64,000 nt of DNA from NCBI GenBank assembly GCA_030512335.1, contig JAULSU010000003.1, positions 3,348,001-3,412,000 on the forward strand, in the 5' to 3' direction. The notes under the pieces were generated by a model. The model was given only the letters and a program-made list of their open reading frames with translations, did no database searches and was not told where the DNA came from. Positions 32,850 to 44,775 of the stretch are shown here, piece after piece. Numbering within the stretch: position 1 is the stretch's first letter; each line of letters begins with the position of its first letter. A program made the position numbers and the translations under genes. This stretch comes from Immersiella caudata (taxonomy: Eukaryota; Ascomycota; Sordariomycetes; Sordariales; Lasiosphaeriaceae).

Positions 32850-34627
32850 ATGCTCAGATTGTGTCGGCCGACACGGCTACTTGCACGCGCATCGTGCGCG
32901 CGGTCGAGGATATCCCGCGCAGCGCCCAGTTCATGGACGAGGACGTTTGCGAGCACGTCACCAATCCCCAAAGCAAGGGTGCGATTCCACGTCTGGTGGC
33001 CATTTTTGCGCTACTATGCATACATGATCGGCGCTGACACCGGTAGCAGGACCCAACGCAGCGCGACGAGCTCACAACACTTCCCAATGGCGTCAGAGTG
33101 GCTTCGGAGCATTTGCCCGACGCTTTTTCGGGCGTTGGCGTCTATATCGATGCCGGGTCGCGGTACGAAAACGAGTCGCTTCGGGGTGTCAGCCACATTA
33201 TGGATCGGTTAGCCTTCAAATCGACGTCAACACGCACCGCCGACGAGATGCTAGAGACGGTAGAGAAGCTTGGCGGTAACATCCAATGCGCCTCCTCGCG
33301 GGAGTCGATGATGTACCAGGCTGCGACGTTCAACTCCGCCATTCCCACTGCGGTGGAGCTGCTGGCAGACACCATTCAGGATGCGCAAATTACGGAGGAG
33401 GAGGTTTCGCAGCAGCTAGAGACGGCCGAGTACGAGGTGAACGAAATCTGGTCCAAGCCAGAGCTCATCCTCCCCGAGCTGGTGCATATGGCTGCATTCA
33501 AGGACAACACGCTCGGCAACCCATTGCTGTGCCCGAAAGAAAGGTTATCCCAGATAAATCGAAATGTCGTCCAGAAATATCGAGAGGCTTTCTACCGGCC
33601 GGACAGGACCGTGGTTGCGTTCGCCGGCGTTCCACACTCGGAGGCCGTAAGGCTTGCTGAGAAGTACTTCGGCAACATGAAGGCCCTTGCGCCGCCGGCG
33701 CTGTCGAGGACTGGCTCCGAGACATCCATAGACTCGCTGTCTTCGGATTCTAGCTCATCAACCTCGACAACTGCGTCGTCGCAATCCTCAATACTTAATC
33801 CCATGTCGTTTTTCAAAAACATCTCCACACCGACCCCTGTATCCAACACTATCACACCAATAACGTCTGAAGACCTCACTCGTCCCGCCTACTACACCGG
33901 CGGTTTCCTCTCTCTGCCGACGCAGCCCGTGCCCCTGAACCCTAATCTTCAAGCATTCACTCATATCCAGATTGCCTTCGAAGGTCTACCTATCTCCTCC
34001 GAGGATATATACGCCCTCGCGACCTTGCAAACAATCCTCGGTGGTGGTGGATCTTTCTCAGCTGGCGGCCCCGGCAAGGGCATGTACTCACGGCTTTACA
34101 CCAACGTTCTCAATCTGCACGCGTGGGTCGAGTCCTGCGTGGCCTTCAACCACTCCTACACAGACTCCGGCCTGTTCGGAATCGCCGCGTCCTGCGCCCC
34201 TGGCCACGCCATCCACATGCTTCAAGTCATGTGCCGCGAGCTACAGTCCCTCACACACACCACAGGGTTCCGCGCGCTGGGTGATGTTGAGGTCAACCGT
34301 GCCAAGAACCAGCTGCGCAGCAGCCTCCTCATGAACCTCGAGAGCCGCATGGTTGAGCTGGAGGACCTCGGCCGTCAAGTCCAGGTTCACGGGCGCAAGA
34401 TCCCGGTCAACGAGATGACGAATCGCATCAGTAGCCTGACCATCCGCGATCTGCGGCGCGTCGCGCAACAGGTCGTTGGCGGCCTGGTGAAGAACAAGGG
34501 CGGCGGCAGTGGTGCGCCTACCGTGGTGTTGCAAGAGGCCGCGCCTGAAGGTGGAGGCAAGGCGGTTCACCTGGGCTGGGACCAAATACAGGATGTAATT
34601 TACGGGTGGAAACTAGGCAGGCGGTAA
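32850..34627 (+). CDS. MAS2: Mitochondrial processing peptidase alpha subunit
   Basis: A 568-aa matrix protein that pairs with the beta subunit to cut presequences from imported precursors. Exons are 32850-32978 and 33050-34627 (71-nt intron with an unusual GTGCGA donor); exon 1 encodes just the Arg-rich presequence (MLRLCRPTRLLAR). The M16-type N domain starts at LPNGVRVASEHLPD. The glycine-rich loop that marks alpha subunits (LGGGGSFSAGGPGKGMYSRL) is near residues 371-390. The catalytic HxxEH of the beta subunit is replaced by HIMDR, as expected. A Ser/Thr-rich insert at about 260-305 separates the two M16 domains. An acceptor three bases upstream (33046) would add one Gln. Confidence 0.95.
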
Positions 34628-35118
34628 AGTCACGGCGTTGTGAGGTGACGTTGTAAGAATGGGATGTGTATTGGCTGGATCACGTATAATTCATGGCGGT
34701 AGAGGGTTGTATGTACGATTGTGGACAACTTGCTGGGGGCAAGAGCATATAGAAATACATAACGATTTCTCGTGACACAAGTGTGTACCAAAGCAGCATG
34801 CTGTCGTGGTGTCTCACTGCCTGAAGCGCAACCTATCGCGCTGCGGTCTGTCTACCTATGACCGAATCGGTACCAAAGGATAGCTGCCGGTCTTCCCCGG
34901 TATCCGTGGTCCCATCTCTTTCTTGCCTTCCTGTATCATGTTGAATCCACCAAGCCCTCCTGCTGATGCTGATCCTGTAAAACTCCGAAGTCATCCAAAA
35001 CCCAGCCCGTTTATCCCCAAAAGTGCACCCTTCCCAAATACCCAGCGCAGAACCCAAGTACAACCACCGGAAAATTACCACTCATCTCAACACGCAATTT
35101 ACTCTAGACATCCAGGGT
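34628..35118. other. Convergent intergenic region
   Basis: It lies between the 3' ends of MAS2 (+) and the YML020W-like gene (-). I see nothing beyond AT-rich 3'-end sequence around 34690-34770. Confidence 0.6.
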
Positions 35119-38100
35119 CTAAAGTTTTGATCTGACCGCCTCAAGCCTGTATTTGACATCTTTCAACGCCTTCGTTACTGGCTTCCAGTCATCGAACTGT
35201 CTGAGTAGTTCTGCCGTCTCGGAGTTCAATTCGGTGCGAACGAAGTCCTCTTCGAGGAGGCCTCGCATGATCCACGGCAAGTGGTACGGGTTCGGGTTGG
35301 AGAGACCCTGGTGCTGGTGAACCTCGCAGGCGAAGTTGCCGACGTCTGTCGTTTCTAGCGCGTGTGTCACGGCCAAGCTTGGATTTAACGTTAGCAGGTA
35401 GAACAAGGGCAGGGAACATTGGGGAAACGCACTCATAGACCTGGTCGTCGTCGTACAGTCTGGAGTGACCTTCACCGGAATAAAGGCTTCCAGCGAGTGA
35501 TGTGGATAGCTCCCGAACGAGACCGTGGTCAGATACACCGAGATTGCGGAGCTTGAGGGCAAAGCCAACAAGATGTGCAATGAAGTCTGGGGCATGAATG
35601 CGGGAATCGATGAAAACCGCTCTGTATATATACGGGTGTTGGGCTGGCGCATAGATGGCAGACTGCTCAAACTGTCAGTAAAGCTGCAGAACTGCCATTC
35701 AGCAACAAAACCCTACCTCCAAGGGAACCAGTTGGTCGTCCATGCTACCCACATAAGTGATTCGAGTCCCATAACTGAGGATGACCTTGATTGATGCTTC
35801 AAGTCTCTTGGAGACCTCGCTCTGTGGATCCGCAAACTCCCACAGTTCGGCTGCAGTACCCATAAGCATGCCCATGCTTGAGCGGTAGTCGGGAAAAGGC
35901 CCGAGCGAAACACCCGCTGATTGAGACATGATTAGTATTATGCGAGACATCTCTGAGGCCGCTGTTTGACTTACCCATAGCGCAAACGCCTATCTTGGCA
36001 GTCGTGATGATTCCCAGCTCGATGAGCTTCGCCAGTAACATAATGCTAACGGGCACGCCCTGAGAGTGACAACCGACGATGATCAGATCTGCCTTACGAA
36101 TATGGTCGATCCAGTTGAGTAAGAGCCTCCACAAATTTTCCACACGTTCGCCAATTTTGCCCTCGCCTTCGAGAGCAACCTTTTCTATCTCGCACTCCTC
36201 GCAGCCGTGAGAATCAGCCCATCTTCTAATGGCCTCGGCCGAGTAGTTCGCGAATTTGATCGATGTCCCTGTCGGCTGACCTATCACAGATCGTAGATAG
36301 GTTGCAGGGTAGCTGTGGCATATGTCAGCTCATTATCTCCTTTTGGGAAATTTCCGTTGTCTCGGAACCCTCAAAAGAGGTTTGCTCCTGAGAAAGCAGG
36401 AAAAGCGGCAAAGGGGGTGGATCGCTCCAACTTCCACTTACAGGCCGTGAACGCCGATCGCAAGCGCCTTTTTGATCTTCGGTGGCTCTTTTGTCAGAAA
36501 CACATGCTTGATGGGTTTCTGGCGTGTGCGGAGTATCAGTTGGGTAATCTGTTCAACAATAGACGGGTTATCCTTTTGTCGATAAGTCTTGTTGAAACTA
36601 GGTAGCAGAAGGTTGGGCGCCGATGTTTTGGTGATTGATGGTACTTTGGAGCTTCCGGGCTTCTGCCCAGGCTCGGCTTTAGGTAGCGGCTCCTGTTTGG
36701 GGGTAGAAGGGCGAGAGTCTGTAATTTCGTCGGTCCCCATCGATAGGGGGCGGGCACGTTTGCTCTTCTTCGCCGAAGCCTCTCTAGAAGGGGCTGCGCC
36801 CTTCATTTGACCGTCCTTGACAGATTTGAGCGAGGGCTCCTTGGCAGGAGAAGCCTTGAACTCCATAGAGTTGGCTCGTTTGGGATGAGTCTCAGAACTT
36901 TCTCCAATAACGGCTAGCTGGCCAGCCTCCGGCTGCTCATCTGTTTTAGTCGAGGAGGTCGGTCTTGTGTCTCGAGACCAGAAAGCCCACGTCGAACCGG
37001 CCTTTGGAGGAGGTGCAGAGGTAGCATCCACCGGAGGGGCATCTTCCATAACGACGTCCTCGGAGGGCTTCGCTGCTTGACTTGACTCCTCGGGCGGAAG
37101 GATCTGCAGTGGAGGTGCCGGTGCTGGTATCGCATCATATTTTGTGTTCATGGCAGTTGCGTTACTATTAGACCAAAAACCGAACCACGAACTTCCTGCC
37201 GCCGTGGTCGGTCTCGCCTCTTCCGTCGTTTGACTTGGAGCCTCGACCACAGGTGCGTGTTGCTGAGCCTCATCCGGCTCGGTGTCGTTGGCAGATAATG
37301 CGACTCCGTCACCATCTGGCTTCGGCGTACTCTGCTTACGCTCTGGGGCTTCTGGCGGTTGGTCTGGTTTGGTTTCATCTGTCTGCGAGACTGTCTGCAG
37401 TGTGCTGATAGGACGTCCAAACCATCCGCCAAGCCAACCGGACGAGACTTGTGCTTGGTGCGTTGATTTTGTAGTCTCCTCCGAGTCTATTTGTATACTA
37501 GCAGGTGCCTGGAGTGCCTCCGTCGCTGTATTGTCAACCTCAGTGTCCTTCAGCCTCGTCACCTCGCCGGGTTCTTGTGGGGGCGGCTCCTGTGTCGCAG
37601 CAACCGATGCTTCAGGCGTTTCGTAGATACCTGGCAAGACAGGCGCGGAGGCTGACGTATCGTCGACGCTCATCGCGTCGGGGTCTTTCTTCGTGCTAAA
37701 TCTACTGAAGTCCGCTGTCGTTTTGGATTTCACCGTGCCACCGAGAATCGTCTCACGGGCGACTTGTGTTGACGCAGATGATTTACGGGGCCATGAGCCG
37801 TACCAGCTGCGCGTTTTGTGAACCTGTACGGCAGTCAGTATGATATGCAAGGAAGCAGAGGACAGAACCACGGCTCAGGGACCGTGGTTACAGGGTTGGC
37901 TACCTGGTAGTTGGCTATCGCAGAGGTTTCCGTCCTGATCGGAGAGTGGCTAAGAAGTGAATGCTGCGGTGTCCCCTGGGGAGTTGTTGTAGCATTTGAT
38001 GAGCTGGCAGCGTTGATGGGGATCGAAGGGGACTGCGATGATTGCGCAGAGGAGCTCGCTGGATCGGAGGGTTGCGACGCCATTATTGTTGGGGCGGCGG

Positions 38101-38149
38101 GCGTATTGTTCGCAGCCGAGTGCAGCTTTGCACGTTTGCGAGGCCCCAT
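35119..38149 (-). CDS. YML020W-like protein with alpha/beta-hydrolase-type core
   Basis: An 887-aa protein of unknown function, conserved in fungi and similar to yeast YML020W as I recall it. There are six exons: 38149-37904, 37823-36442, 36312-35975, 35916-35717, 35671-35433 and 35377-35119; introns are 45-129 nt and all frames join. The first 500 residues are Pro/Ser/Thr/Glu-rich and disordered. The C-terminal 390 residues form the conserved core: GVHGLYPATYLRSVIGQPTG near 538, ALEGEGK, the elbow-like VGCHSQG with Ser626, ITYVGSMDDQLVPLE, and SGEGHSRLYDDDQVY. GHG-type loop, Ser elbow, Asp and His suggest a hydrolase, but no substrate is known. An upstream in-frame Met at 38245 is possible; MGPRKRAK at 38149 is preferred by recall of relatives. 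Confidence 0.88.
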
Positions 38150-39242
38150 CTTCGCCGGTGAAGAAGTAAGGAGACGCTGGACGAAACGTGGAGAATTGCA
38201 CTTTGTCCCCTTCGACGTCAGTTGTTGCCTGTCGTTGTCCGGCACTGATGCAGCTGATTATGTGGTTGCTGGCTACCTACTGGCGCGAAGTGGCTCGAGC
38301 TTCTAGGTGCTGGGATCGGCATGTACGTCACTGATAGCCGGACCCTCCACCACAGAACGGAGAGCCGCGGCACACAACCCGCACGCCTTAAATCGGCTTG
38401 GCTAGGGCTTGGCAAGGTCGGTTGATCCAGTAACACATGAACCCTCAAGCGACCAACACTCTAATCCGAGAAGCCGCTGGCTCAGCTGGTTGGGGCTGGG
38501 CGTCGTTCAGTCAGGTTGTTGAACGATGGACTAAAATTCTGCGGCGTTGGGCAATCGTCAGCTGGTGGTCCCTGTGGTAAGTGGCCCCTCCAAGCCCCAG
38601 CTAAAGGGGATGTCTGAGGCAGAAAGCGGGGGCTCTGCTGAACAGACACGTGGGGAAACAGATGAATTTGGCCCATTGAGAAAACCAAGCCGTGACAAGT
38701 TGAGGAGCTGTCTTCCAGGTTCTGAGAGCGAAGAGGCATTTGAAATATATTATTATTTTCTCTCTCAAGAAGCAAGTTCTATTGGAATGTAACGAGGCAT
38801 GGGCTACTTCCGGCCGAGGGGCCAGGTAACAATAGCAAGACATTTCACCCACTCCATTCGGTTAGTGCACCAAGTGTTGTTAGCAATGGGGAGTTAAGTT
38901 CCATGCCTATCAAGGCCTCTTTTAGTGTTGGTGGGGCCGTTCGCTATGCAAATAATGCCTGCTGGTTTATACGGTAGGCGTTCCAGACTGGAATCAAAGT
39001 TACCTATCTGCAATGCAGTTATTGTCTTTTGGGTAAACGCGGTTTCGCACGAAGCAGATGGGCGGCCCCTCCTTCGTGAAGCTTCACCGCCCTCCTTATC
39101 GTTATCGGGACCGGATTGACCCACTCAAAAATTTCGTAACGGCAAAAGCTTCACACCAGGTAAGTTTTTGTGCCGAACTCCAAAGGCAACACTGGTTGAG
39201 GAACCCAGGATTGCTCTCCAATTGCCGAAGCAAGCTGCGAAA
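38150..39242. promoter_or_regulatory. Divergent promoter region, YML020W-like / RRP5
   Basis: A 1.1-kb region between divergent start codons. It includes an RRPE-like element close to RRP5 (39127-39135). The stretch 38640-38790 and its neighbours encode nothing recognisable. A TGGCTCAGCTGGTTGG sequence near 38476 resembles a tRNA A box but has no B box or cloverleaf. Confidence 0.5.
39127..39135 (+). promoter_or_regulatory. RRPE-like element AAAAATTTC
   Basis: It sits 108 bp upstream of the RRP5 start codon. It matches the ribosomal RNA processing element core (AAAAATTT) known from yeast ribosome-biogenesis promoters. No PAC motif (GCGATGAG) was seen nearby, and an A5T3 string is not rare, so the call rests on position and gene function. 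Confidence 0.35.
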
Positions 39243-42200
39243 ATGAGTTCCCTGAAGCGCAAGGAACGCACCACAGAATCCCGACCATCCAAGCGACCGA
39301 AATCAAGCGATACTTCAAAGGACAAGGGGGCCGGCGCAAAAAAGGGAAAGGATGCAAAGCCAAAACTGAAAAGCGACTCTGACGGTCCGGCAGCAGCACC
39401 GTCAGTTTCAGTGCTCAAAGAGGACGAACCTCTGTTTCCAAGAGGCGGTGGAAGCGTCCTTACTCCCCTAGAGCAGCAGGAGATACAGGTCCAAGCGAGG
39501 AAGGATGCGCTGTTTGAGGAGAAAGCAGGATCCGGGGCACCTGAGAAGAGTGGGAAGAAGAAAAAGCGGAAGTCTGAAGCCGATGCAACACCTGCTGCCG
39601 ATCCAGATACCGTCAAGATTGAGAGTCTGAACTTCAAGGTGTGTACTTCTCCACCCCTTGGGAATGGGTTGGCACCCCTTGGGAGAATGGTCAAGCCCCC
39701 TTGGCAATAGTTGGCAGGGCTGGCGACCGATCTAATCGGGGCCAGTGGGCACACGGGTGAATGTCTAGCTGACTGTTAATAGCGGCTTGTGAAGGGATCT
39801 TTAGTCCTCGGCACTATTTGCGGAATCAACCTCTTGGATCTTGCCATAGCGCTCCCCAACAATCTCATCGGTCATGTACCGATCACTGCCATTTCGCAGT
39901 CTCTCACGCAGCGTTTACAAGCCGCCGCCGAAAAAGAAGAGGTGGAAGACTCCAGCGATGAAGCTGAGGATGATATCGATCTTAAGTCAATGTTCAGGAT
40001 TGGCCAGTATATGCGGGCTTACGTCGTGTCAACCATCGACGATTCTGCACCGGTATCTGGAAAGCCCAAACGACACATCGAGCTCTCCCTCACACCTGCC
40101 CTTGCGAATTCCGGGATCTCACAGCAAGCCATTGTGCCAAACGCCACTCTTATGGCTTCAGTGGCCAGTGTTGAAGATCACGGCTTCGTCATGGATATCG
40201 ACATTGCTGAGTCCAATCTCCGTGGTTTCTTGTCAAAGAAGCAGGTCGACAAGAGCATTCCGGAAGACAGCCTCCAGCCCGGCGCTGTCCTTCTCTGCAC
40301 CATTCTTGGGAGCAGCTCCAACGGAAAAGTTGTCCAGCTTTCTACGCTATCCGACAAAATTGGGAGTGCCAAGAACTGTCCATCCGAAGCCACAACCATC
40401 GACACTTTCCTTCCCGGAACTGCAGTCGATCTCTTAGTGTCAGAAATCTCCCAGCACGGCATCGCTGGTAAAGTTATGGGTGATTTGGATGTGACGGCAG
40501 ATCTCGTTCACTCGGGAGCAGGGCCTGATGACGTCGACCTCGAGAAGAAGTACACGGTAGGGTCTCATTTGAAGGCGCGGGTTATCTGCACTTTCCCTGC
40601 TGCGAAGAAACCTAAGCTGGGAATCTCGGTGCTCCCTCATGTTGCCGCTTTGAAGCCTAAGATGGCCAAGAAGGATGGCCATGCAATCGGCCCTTTAGAT
40701 GTTCTCTCGCACTCATCACACGTCGAGAAGTGCACAGTGCGGAGGGTCGAGCCTGAGATTGGCCTCTACGTTGATGTTGGTGTTGATGGAGTTCCAGGGT
40801 TCGTCCACATCTCACGTGTTAAGGATAGCAAGGTCGACGGTTTGTTCGAAAACAGCGGACCCTATAAAGTTGGCTCCGTGCACCAAGGAAGAGTAGTCGG
40901 CTACAACTCTTTCGACGGCATGTTTCTTCTCTCGTTCGAGAAGAGCGTTCTCGACCAACCCTTCCTTCGAATTGAAGACATCCCAGTTGGCGCAATTGTC
41001 CCTGGCGTCATCGAGAAGCTTTCTGTCAACGCGGACGGTCTCGGAGGTGTGATTGTCAACATAGCAGATGGCATATCCGGGCTGGTCCCTGAGGCTCATC
41101 TCTCAGATGTGCGCCTGCAGCACCCTGAAAAGAAGTTCAGGGAGGGGATGAAGGTCAAGACTCGTGTGCTTTCTACTAACCCAGCTAAGCACCAGGTCCG
41201 TTTGACCCTCAAGAAGACTCTAGTCAACTCCGAAGCCCCTCCCATCAAGTCGTTCGACGAGCTGGCTGTCGGGCTCCAGGCACCTGGTACCATTATCAGC
41301 ATCCTCCAACATGGCGCTATAGTGCAGTTCTATGGTAGCTTGCGAGGCTTCCTTCCCGTATCCGAAATGAGTGAGGCTTACATTCATGACCCGAAGGAGC
41401 ATTTCCGCGTCGGCCAAACTGTCAGCATTTATATTATCAGCTTCGACCCGGATGCGAGTAGGCTCATAGTTTCTTGCAAAGACCCCTCCGCCTTTGGGCT
41501 TGAGAAGCAGCTGGCCCTCAAGGAACTGCAGATTGGTGACCTTGTCTCCGCAAAGGTTACCCAAAAGACCGACAAGGAGATATTCGTCGAACTGGCCGAC
41601 AGCTCGTTAAAGGCCATTCTTCCCGTCGACCAACTTACCGACAAGTCAATCAGCAAGACACAGTCGGCTCTGAAAAAGATTCACGTCGGTCAGACACTGC
41701 CGGATTTGGTTGTCCTCCAGAAGAACGAAGGTCGACGGGCCATCACGCTATCTCAGAAGCCCAACCTTGTCAAGGCAAGCAGGGAAAATCGCTTACTCAA
41801 GACTGTCGAGGAGGGACGTGTGGGAGACAAGGTCCACGGCTTTGTCCGAAACATTACCCCAACGGCTGTCTTCGTACAGTTTGCGGGAATGCTGACTGCG
41901 CTATTGCCGAAGGGCCTGATGCCTCGCGAAATGCACAACAAGCCCGACTTTGGCATGCACAAGGCTCAGTCTCTTGAGGTCAAGATCGACTCCATTGATC
42001 GGGATCTAAACCGTTTGGTAGTCTCTATTCCCGGTGCGGATGAAGAGGTTGCGAAAAAGGTGGACGACAAACCAGCGGAGAAGGCAATAAATCCCGTGGA
42101 CGATTCGATCATTTCGACTGACGACCTCCCGGTTGGCAAGCTCACCAAGGCCGTTGTAGCATCTGTCAAGGATACTCAGCTTAATATCAAGCTTGCCGAC

Positions 42201-44775
42201 AACATCCAAGGACGCATTGACGTCTCCCAAGTATTCGACAGCTGGGACGAGATTCAAAACCCCAAAAAGCCACTCAAACAATTCCAGCAGAAGCAGGTTG
42301 TGCCGGTTCGTGTGCTGGGCATCCATGACGCTCGCAACCACCGTTTCCTTCCCATATCTCACCGATCTGGCCATGCTGTTCTCGAGGTGTCTGCCAAGCC
42401 CAGCGACGTCAAAAAGGGCGAGGCCCCGGAGATGCTGACACTTGACAAGCTTGAGGTTGGGTCCAGCCATATTGCCTTCGTCAACAATGTGGAGAAAAAT
42501 CATATCTGGGTCAACCTCTCACCGAATGTCCGAGGAAGTATCCGCGCAGCGGAAGCTTCTGATGACATGTTGCAATTAGTCGATCTCAGCAAAAGCTTTC
42601 CCGTTGGTTCTGCGCTCAAGGTGCGGGTGCTGGCCGTTGATGTCGAGAAACAGAGGCTCGATCTTTCAGCCCGAACTCCCGGATCTGGTGCCGAACTCAC
42701 GTGGGACAAGGTTGAGGAGGGAAAGGTGCTGGCCGGAAAGGTTACCAAAGTGGGTGACAGACAGGCCATGGTTCAGCTAAGCGAAACTTTAGCAGGCTTC
42801 GTCGGCTTAGCAGACCTTGCGGATGATTTCGAGCAAGCCGACCTGCTGAAATTGACCAAGTACGAGATTGTCCGAGTGGCAATTGTCGAGATTGACAGGA
42901 GCAACAAGAGGATCAGGTTGTCTATGCGCCCTTCAGGAGTCTTGAACTCCTCTCTCCCTGTCAAGGACAGAGAGGTAACCAAGAAGACCAATCTCGAAGT
43001 TGGCGAGATCATCCGTGGCTTCGTGAAGAACGTCTCTGAAAAGGGTCTCTTCGTTACCCTCGGTGGCGAGGTCACTGCGCTCGTACAAATCCGTAACCTC
43101 TCGGATGCGTTCTTGAAGGAATGGATGAGCCATTTCGTGGTCGGCCAATTGGTCAAGGGTCGGATCATTTCCAATGCCAATGGGCGCATTGAGATGACCC
43201 TCAAGGCTTCGCAAGTGGAGAAGGATTTCGTTCCACTGATCACGATTTCAGACCTCAAGGAGGGCCAAACCATTACCGGCAAGATTCGCAAGGTTGAAGA
43301 CTTTGGCGCCTTCATCATGATTGATGGTTCGGCAAATCTCTCGGGCCTCTGCCATCGGAGCGAAATGGCGGATAGGGCCATCAAAGACGCGAGAAAACTC
43401 TACAATGAGGGCGACAGAGTCAAGGCCGTCGTTTTGAAGGTGGACGAGAAGCAGAAGCGCATCAGCCTTGGACTGAAGCCCTCATACTTCAAGGATGGGG
43501 ATGAGGATGAAATGGATGTCGACCGGGACGATGCCGGAGCGCCTTTGGATAGCGAAGACGAGAGCGAAGAGGATGAAGAGATGAGTGACGCTGGCGGTGC
43601 GGTTCTTATCACTGGTACCGATAATTTCTCGGACGAATCTGGTGACGAGTCCAGTGACGACGACAGCGACGTTGATATGGGTGACGCAGCGGAAGAGGGC
43701 TTGGCAGGGCTGGATGCTGGTGGCTTCGACTGGACTGCGTCCGCCCTGGATGCCGATGACGCCCCTCAAGGTGACATAGACGCACCCAAGAAAACGAAAA
43801 AGCGACGCGAGCCTCAGATCCAGGTTGACAAGACAGCAGAACTCGACATCAACGGGCCGCAGACAGCCGGTGATTACGAGCGCTTGCTTCTTGGCCAGCC
43901 CGACAACTCGGAACTCTGGATTCAGTATATGGCCTTCCAAATGAAGGTCAGCGAGCTGGCAAATGCGAGGAAGATTGCCGAGCGGGCGATCAAGACAATC
44001 AACATCAGGGAAGAGACCGAGAAGTTGAACGTCTGGGTTGCCTATCTGAATCTTGAGGTTGCGTACGGAACGGACGAGAGCATAGAAGAGGTCTTCAAGC
44101 GCGCCTGCACTTACAACGATGAGCAAGAAGTCCACGAAAGACTGGCAAGCATCTACATCCAGTCGGAGAAATACATCGTAAGTTGACGACGTTGGTGTAC
44201 TGGCAAGAACACATCACTAACACGTTTCGCAGCGCGCGGACGAGCTCTTTGAGAAGGTTCTAAAGAAGTTCGGCTCCAAATCCGTTGAGGTTTGGGTCAA
44301 TTATGCACATTTTTTGCACACCAAGAGAAATTCGCCTGACCGGGCTCGGGCTCTCCTGAAGCGTGCAACACAGGTCCTCGGTACACAGGCTCACCTGTAC
44401 CTCGCTCTCATGCCCAAGTTTGCAGCCCTTGAGTTCCGTTCACCCAATGGCGATCGTGATCAAGGGCGAACCCTCTTTGAGAACCTTCTGGCAGCACATC
44501 CCAAGAAGTTTGATCTGTGGAACCAACTGCTGGATCTTGAGATTTCAACTGCGGGGGAGAAGCCTGATCTGACGGTGGTACGGGACCTTTTCGAGCGTGG
44601 AAGCAAGGTCAAAGGGCTCAAGCCCAAGCAAGCGAAGGCGTGGTTCCGTCGTTGGGCTCAGTGGGAGGAACAAAATGGGGACGCAAAGAACCGTGAGAAG
44701 GTCTCCGCAAAGGCCCAAGAGTGGGCAAGGACGAGAAAGGAGAGACAGCAGCAGGATGATAACGACGACGAGTGA
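39243..44775 (+). CDS. RRP5: rRNA biogenesis protein Rrp5
   Basis: A 1777-aa nucleolar protein required for both 18S and 5.8S rRNA maturation. Exons are 39243-39638, 39783-44177 and 44233-44775 (introns 144 and 55 nt, phase 0). Exon 1 is a Lys/Ser-rich nuclear-targeting segment. The central part holds at least 13 S1 RNA-binding repeats, each ending in a G-x-h-P/V-x-x-h pattern (for example GFLPVSEM, GFVHISRV, GLCHRSEM). An acidic linker (DSEDESEEDEEM) at about residues 1240-1290 precedes the C-terminal HAT/TPR repeats (NSELWIQYMAFQ, VWVAYLNLE, VEVWVNYAHFL, FDLWNQLLDLE). This layout and length match yeast Rrp5 (12-13 S1 plus 7 HAT). No other exon is needed. Confidence 0.96.

Noticed and set aside
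38470..38520. tRNA-like A box (TGGCTCAGCTGGTTGG)
   Set aside because: There is no matching B box, acceptor stem or T run downstream.
39639..39782. Possible snoRNA in the first RRP5 intron, which has three imperfect CCCCTTGG units and a small CCGAT/ATCGG hairpin
   Set aside because: No C box (RTGATGA), no clear D box pair and no H/ACA signature. The intron is just somewhat longer than its neighbours.
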